In this document: positions 30,569 through 33,901 of the stretch, one piece after another
Layout: each line of letters starts with the position of its first letter
Position numbering within the stretch: the stretch's first letter is position 1
NCBI GenBank assembly: GCA_021779955.1
Contig: JAJXZS010000002.1
Coordinates: 1 to 33,901, forward strand
Origin: Chloroflexota bacterium
Lineage (GTDB): Bacteria; Chloroflexota; Anaerolineae; Anaerolineales; Anaerolineaceae
Reading direction: 5' to 3'
DNA length: 33,901 nucleotides
Made by a program: the position numbers and the translations under genes
Notes under the pieces: generated by a model
The model's database searches: none
Told to the model about the DNA's origin: nothing
What the model saw: the letters and a program-made list of their open reading frames with translations, nothing else

Positions 30569-31891
30569 TCACTCGAAATCTTTCAAGCCGCCATTCCCCC
30601 GGCCGATGCCCATGTAGGTGAAGCCAAAACCGCGGATAGTTTCGGGATCCCACAAATTGCGCCCATCGAGGATGACGGGTCTTTTCATGATCTCTTTCAA
30701 ATGCGTAAAATCGAGCTGCTTGAACTCGTTCCACTCAGTCACCAGGATCAGCGCATCTGCGCCTTCGGCAACTTCGTATGGATTTTCGCAAAGAACGGTC
30801 TGGTGCATCACTTTTGACGCATTCTCCATGGCTTGAGGATCGTACGCACGGACGTGCGCACCCTCATTCTGAAGCAGATGGATGATCTCGATGGCTGCCG
30901 CTTCGCGGATGTCATCTGTGTTGGGCTTGAATGAGAGACCCAGCACACCGATGGTGGTTTCATTGAGATTACCCAGAGCTTTGCGCAACTTCATCACAGC
31001 GCGGCGACGCTGGTTGCGGTTGATCTCCATAACGGCCTGCAGCAGTTGAGGCTGTGTTCCGTGCAGCACCGCCATATGTTCAAGAGCTTTGACATCCTTG
31101 GGAAAGCAGCTTCCGCCCCAACCCAGGCCGGCATCCAGAAAAGCGTGACCAATGCGCTTGTCGTAGCCCATTCCGAGTGCAACCTCTCGTACGTCTGCGC
31201 CCAGTTCTTCGCACATGTTGGCGATCTCATTGATGAAGGATATGCGCGTGGCGAGGAAAGCGTTCGAAGCATATTTGATCATCTCAGCGGTACGTAGATC
31301 AGTGATCATCACTGTACAGCGCAGGGGGCGATACAATTCAGCCACTTTTTCGGCGGCTTCGCGCTCTAGCGATCCGAGGACAACGCGGTCTGGAGACATG
31401 AAATCGCTGACAGCCGAACCTTCCCGGAGGAACTCAGGATTCGAGACGACGCTGAACTCCAGTGGTTTGCCATTGCGCCTTCGCTGGATCACATCTGCCA
31501 CCCAGTCGCCTGTTCCTACGGGTACTGTCGACTTGTTGATGACGATAATGGGATGGTCGACGATATCTGCGATCGCTTCCGCGGCGGCGCGGACGTATTG
31601 CAGATCCGCTTCGCCGTCGTTGCCCGAAGGCGTGCCCACAGCAATAAAAGCAAACTCCGCTTCAGCCAATGCGGCGGCATAATCTGTTGTAAAGAACAAA
31701 CGGCCTGCGCGTACATTCTGGTTGACAGTCTGTTCGAGACCTGGCTCGTAAATGGGCATTTTACCCTGGTTGAGATGGTCGATCCGCACCGGATCCACGT
31801 CAAGGCAGGTAACGTGATTCCCCATGTCGGCAAAGCAAGTTCCAGTAACCAGGCCGACATAGCCTGTGCCGACCACGCATATTTTCTTCAT
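30569..31891 (-). CDS. ugd: UDP-glucose 6-dehydrogenase
   Basis: The enzyme oxidises UDP-glucose to UDP-glucuronate with two NAD+, providing precursors for surface polysaccharides. The 440-residue protein has the NAD motif GTGYVG at 8-13, [21 protein letters not shown]-like early region (33-52), K206 and N210, and the catalytic C262 in [10 protein letters not shown]. The C-terminal domain shows [15 protein letters not shown]. The start ATG 31891 follows GGAGG at about 8 nt. The frame stays open for over 150 codons upstream, but that part is antisense to folD and is rejected. It is divergent from folD, with 121 nt between the starts. Confidence 0.95.
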   Translation of the reverse strand: MKKICVVGTGYVGLVTGTCFADMGNHVTCLDVDPVRIDHLNQGKMPIYEPGLEQTVNQNVRAGRLFFTTDYAAALAEAEFAFIAVGTPSGNDGEADLQYVRAAAEAIADIVDHPIIVINKSTVPVGTGDWVADVIQRRRNGKPLEFSVVSNPEFLREGSAVSDFMSPDRVVLGSLEREAAEKVAELYRPLRCTVMITDLRTAEMIKYASNAFLATRISFINEIANMCEELGADVREVALGMGYDKRIGHAFLDAGLGWGGSCFPKDVKALEHMAVLHGTQPQLLQAVMEINRNQRRRAVMKLRKALGNLNETTIGVLGLSFKPNTDDIREAAAIEIIHLLQNEGAHVRAYDPQAMENASKVMHQTVLCENPYEVAEGADALILVTEWNEFKQLDFTHLKEIMKRPVILDGRNLWDPETIRGFGFTYMGIGRGNGGLKDFE

Positions 31892-31971
31892 TGATTTCCT
31901 CCAATGAGGGTAAGAGATCCCCCAATGCATTTTACCATGAGCCTTGATGACTTGTTTCAAAATTGGGGATG

Positions 31972-31977
31972 TATAAT
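31972..31977 (+). promoter_or_regulatory. Candidate -10 element of folD
   Basis: A perfect TATAAT lies 35 nt before the folD ATG. TTGTTT (31952-31957) upstream is only 14 nt away, shorter than the usual 16-18, so the -35 is uncertain. Confidence 0.5.
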
Positions 31978-32012
31978 TTAAGCACATCATTGGAACTTGA
32001 AAGGGACAGGCG

Positions 32013-32891
32013 ATGACAGCTAAAGTGATCGATGGCAAGGTGATTGGCGAACAAATCCGGGCAGAAGTCGCTGCGGAAATCGAAGAGCGTGTACGAGCGG
32101 GCAAGCCGCACCCAGGCCTGGCAACAGTTCTCGTGGGCGAAAATCCGGCTTCCCAGGTGTACGTGCGTTCGAAGCAAAAAGCTTGCGCCGAGGTAGGGAT
32201 CGAGTCATTTGGATACAATCTTCCTGCAACGACGAGCCAGGCAGATCTCGAGAAACTGGTTGCAGATCTCAATGCTGACCCAAAGGTCAATGGCATCCTG
32301 GTACAGCTCCCGCTCCCTCCCGGCTTCGATGAGGAGAGGGTATTGAGCACCATCTCGGTGGAAAAAGATGTCGACGGCTTTCATCCGATCAATATCGGTC
32401 GCCTGGCACAGAAGGGCCGCGACCCGTTGTTCATTCCGTGCACACCTGCAGGTGTGATGTATCTGCTCGAGCATGAGCTGCACAGCCTGGAAGGGTTGGA
32501 AGCGGTAGTGCTCGGAAGGTCAAATATCGTCGGCATGCCTGTGGCATTGCTGTTGGTGCGCGCAAATGCTACCGTAACCATCTGCCATTCGCGTTCGAAA
32601 GACCTGAAGGAAATTGTCAGGAGGGCAGATTTGCTAGTCGCTGCTGTCGGCAAGGCGGAAATGGTCAAGGGCGACTGGGTGAAACCTGGATGTGTGGTCA
32701 TTGATGTGGGCATCAACCGGGTGGAAGATGCATCGAAGCCAAGGGGTTACCGGCTCACCGGTGATGTCGCCTATGACGAAGTAGCCGAAGTTGCTCGAGC
32801 AATTACCCCTGTACCTGGCGGCGTAGGCCCATTGACCATTGCCATGCTTCTGAAGAATACGCTGCGCGCAGCAAACCTGGCAGAAAAGTGA
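32013..32891 (+). CDS. folD: Bifunctional methylene-THF dehydrogenase/cyclohydrolase
   Basis: FolD interconverts 5,10-methylene-THF, 5,10-methenyl-THF and 10-formyl-THF. Family motifs include [19 protein letters not shown] with Y50 and catalytic K54, [24 protein letters not shown] and [12 protein letters not shown]. The NADP-binding motif [14 protein letters not shown] and the ending [16 protein letters not shown] follow. The 292-residue length is normal. The start ATG 32013 follows AAAGGGA. The product pool links to the formimidoyltransferase-cyclodeaminase in this window. The downstream region begins a new promoter. Confidence 0.96.
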   Translation: MTAKVIDGKVIGEQIRAEVAAEIEERVRAGKPHPGLATVLVGENPASQVYVRSKQKACAEVGIESFGYNLPATTSQADLEKLVADLNADPKVNGILVQLPLPPGFDEERVLSTISVEKDVDGFHPINIGRLAQKGRDPLFIPCTPAGVMYLLEHELHSLEGLEAVVLGRSNIVGMPVALLLVRANATVTICHSRSKDLKEIVRRADLLVAAVGKAEMVKGDWVKPGCVVIDVGINRVEDASKPRGYRLTGDVAYDEVAEVARAITPVPGGVGPLTIAMLLKNTLRAANLAEK

Positions 32892-32901
32892 CATTTATCC
32901 T

Positions 32902-32912
32902 TTGTCTGACAA
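32902..32912. promoter_or_regulatory. FadR/GntR-type operator candidate 1
   Basis: TTGTCTGACAA is an 11-bp palindrome fitting TNGTNNNACNA, the general half-site layout of FadR-subfamily GntR regulators. It abuts the -35 hexamer of the next gene's promoter. Confidence 0.55.
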
Positions 32913-32941
32913 TTGACTTAATGACAAAAAAGTTATAAACT
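32913..32941 (+). promoter_or_regulatory. Promoter of the amidohydrolase gene
   Basis: TTGACT (32913-32918), a 17-nt spacer and TAAACT (32936-32941) predict a transcription start near 32948, about 64 nt before the ATG. It is flanked on both sides by similar palindromes. Confidence 0.65.
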
Positions 32942-32976
32942 AGAGCAGGTAGGTTGTCAGACAACCTCCTGCTCTA
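32941..32976 (+). repeat. Strong hairpin containing operator candidate 2
   Basis: Outer arms TAGAGCAGG / CCTGCTCTA and inner arms AGGTTGT / ACAACCT form a 16-bp stem with a 1-nt bulge and loop CAG. The centre, TTGTCAGACAA (32954-32964), is a second TNGTNNNACNA palindrome, centred 52 bp from the first. It could be a DNA operator just downstream of the transcription start, a 5'-leader RNA hairpin, or the folD terminator; no T-run follows directly. Confidence 0.6.
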
Positions 32977-33011
32977 TTCGAACCAGCATTTTTTAGAGGA
33001 TTGAAACGACC

Positions 33012-33689
33012 ATGACCACGCTTTTGGTTCGGCACGCCCAACTCTTGGCAACCATGGATGACCACCGCCACGAAATAATGGATGGTGGTTTTTTTGTACG
33101 CGATGGGTTCATCGAGCAGGTGGGAGCGACCTCTGAACTGCCCCAGACTGCTGACGAAGTTGTCGACATGACAGGCCATTTGGTATTGCCTGGGATGGTG
33201 AACACTCACCATCACTTTTATCAGACCCTTACGCGCGCAGTTCCTGCGGCTCAAAATGCCAATCTCTTCAACTGGTTGAAAACGCTCTATCCGATTTGGG
33301 CGCGCATGACCCCGGAAGACATCCGCATCTCGACGCAGACCGCGTTGGCTGAATTGGCGCTCTCAGGTTGTACCACCGCATCGGATCATCTCTATCTCTT
33401 CCCCAACGGCTCGAAACTGGATGATGAGATCGAGGCGGCGGCACCTGTGGGCATTCGCTTGCATGCAAGCCGCGGTTCGATGAGCCTTGGCGAGAGCAAG
33501 GGTGGCCTTCCGCCTGACAGCGTCGTCGATTCTGAGGACAAGATCCTGGAGGACAGCGAACGTCTAATCAAGAAGTATCACGACCCGAAACCCGGGGCGA
33601 TGGTGCAGATCGTCCTGGCGCCATGCTCGCCATTCAGTGTCACAGGTGAGTTAATGAAGCAAGCCGCTGTTCTGGCGCGCGAGCTGGGA
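33012..33689 (+). CDS. 8-oxoguanine deaminase-like amidohydrolase, N-terminal part
   Basis: The frame begins MTTLLVRHAQLLATMDD and has the metal-site motif GMVNTHHHFYQTLTR (H66, H68). GCTTASDHLYLFPNG, SRGSMSLGESKGGLPPDSVV and MVQIVLAPCSPFSV follow, all typical of the 8-oxoguanine deaminase/chlorohydrolase group. This group deaminates 8-oxoguanine or related heterocycles, mostly in purine salvage. Only about 226 of ~450 residues are present. The alignment to the family breaks after LARELG at ~33689, where composition and frame change. The remaining metal ligands and C terminus are missing, so the fragment as given would be inactive. The gene is controlled by the promoter and paired palindromes upstream. 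Confidence 0.85.
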
Positions 33690-33901
33690 CGACCTTCAGG
33701 ACTTCTACGACGTCACCACCGACGCGATCCTCCGCGCCTTCGAGGACCGCGGCCTCGACTCGCGCCAGGTCTTCATCGGCGGCCTGGAACTGGGCGCGAT
33801 CTTCGGGACCAACCTCCGGCTCCGCGAGTTCCTCGCCCACTGCTCGCCGACCGCGACCGCGACCGCGAAGGGAGCCCGCCCGCTCAACGCCGCCTTCGCC
33901 G
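33676..33901 (+). CDS. Partial coding frame from a high-GC source
   Basis: From about 33676 a frame different from the amidohydrolase's reads WDDLQDFYDVTTDAILRAF, then EDRGLDSRQVFIGGLELGAI and more, open to the window end. 72 of 75 codons end in G or C, and the last 211 bases are about 71% GC by my count. Two stops (33652-33657) lie just upstream in this frame. I do not recognise the protein. The sequence is clearly coding in style but foreign to the rest of the contig, so it most likely comes from another genome joined here. Confidence 0.6.

Noticed and set aside
31892-32353. N-terminal extension of UDP-glucose dehydrogenase
   Set aside because: The extension is antisense to folD and its promoter; the NAD motif and GGAGG site fix the start at 31891.
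1-33901. Insertion sequences, integrases or prophage genes
   Set aside because: No transposase, integrase or phage-like protein is encoded in any supported frame.

Overview
The window looks like one contig of about 54-55% GC from an uncultured bacterium, most probably a Chloroflexota/Anaerolineae-type genome. The evidence for that is the ribosomal cluster rpsK-rpsD-rpoA-rplQ-truA-rplM-rpsI, surface proteins with Pro/Thr linkers, a DUF1786 protein, a RodZ-like protein with two helix-turn-helix domains, and a bifunctional formiminotransferase-cyclodeaminase. The placement rests on gene content and general style, not on a search. Genes are dense and almost all housekeeping. I see no CRISPR array, transposase, prophage or complete mobile element.

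Layout. 1-3895 (+) is the end of the ribosomal protein/RNA polymerase alpha supercluster. 3921-4016 is an inverted repeat overlapping a possible 18-codon leader ORF in front of a MazG-type pyrophosphohydrolase (4030-5433, +). 5442-8462 (-) is a compact three-gene unit: an ATP-cone/uridine-kinase-like protein, an eight-helix membrane protein and a dual-specificity phosphatase. 8568-12416 (-) holds a polysaccharide-deacetylase lipoprotein, dCTP deaminase and formiminotransferase-cyclodeaminase. 12507-16637 (+) holds an SRAP protein, L9, the RodZ-like protein and RimO. 16671-19281 (-) holds a TPR-like anchored protein and MurJ. 19394-20728 (+) holds RsmI and a small lipoprotein. 20876-21235 holds tRNA-Glu(UUC) on the minus strand, with two 108-bp tandem units made from its own 3' end and terminator. 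21266-22598 (-) is a DUF1786 protein behind a truncated antiporter reading frame. 22740-24820 (+) is methylmalonyl-CoA mutase catalytic subunit plus epimerase. 24887-27344 (-) holds an MFS transporter and L-lactate dehydrogenase. 27525-30431 (+) is UvrA. 30569-31891 (-) is UDP-glucose dehydrogenase. 32013-32891 (+) is FolD. From 33012 (+) there is the first half of an 8-oxoguanine-deaminase-like amidohydrolase.

The points most worth a second look are these. (a) The rpsK stop codon is replaced by GAA, so S11 runs in frame into S4. (b) The tRNA-Glu 3'-end/terminator unit is tandemly duplicated. (c) Two FadR/GntR-type palindromes sit 52 bp apart around the promoter of the last gene. (d) A hairpin plus U6 tract lies in the leader of the mutase gene. 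(e) The kinase-membrane protein-phosphatase trio may be a functional unit. (f) The last ~215 bases jump to about 71% GC with a different reading frame, which makes the right end almost certainly a chimeric join. I found no convincing large new defence or biosynthetic system; the kinase/phosphatase trio is the nearest candidate for an undescribed unit.
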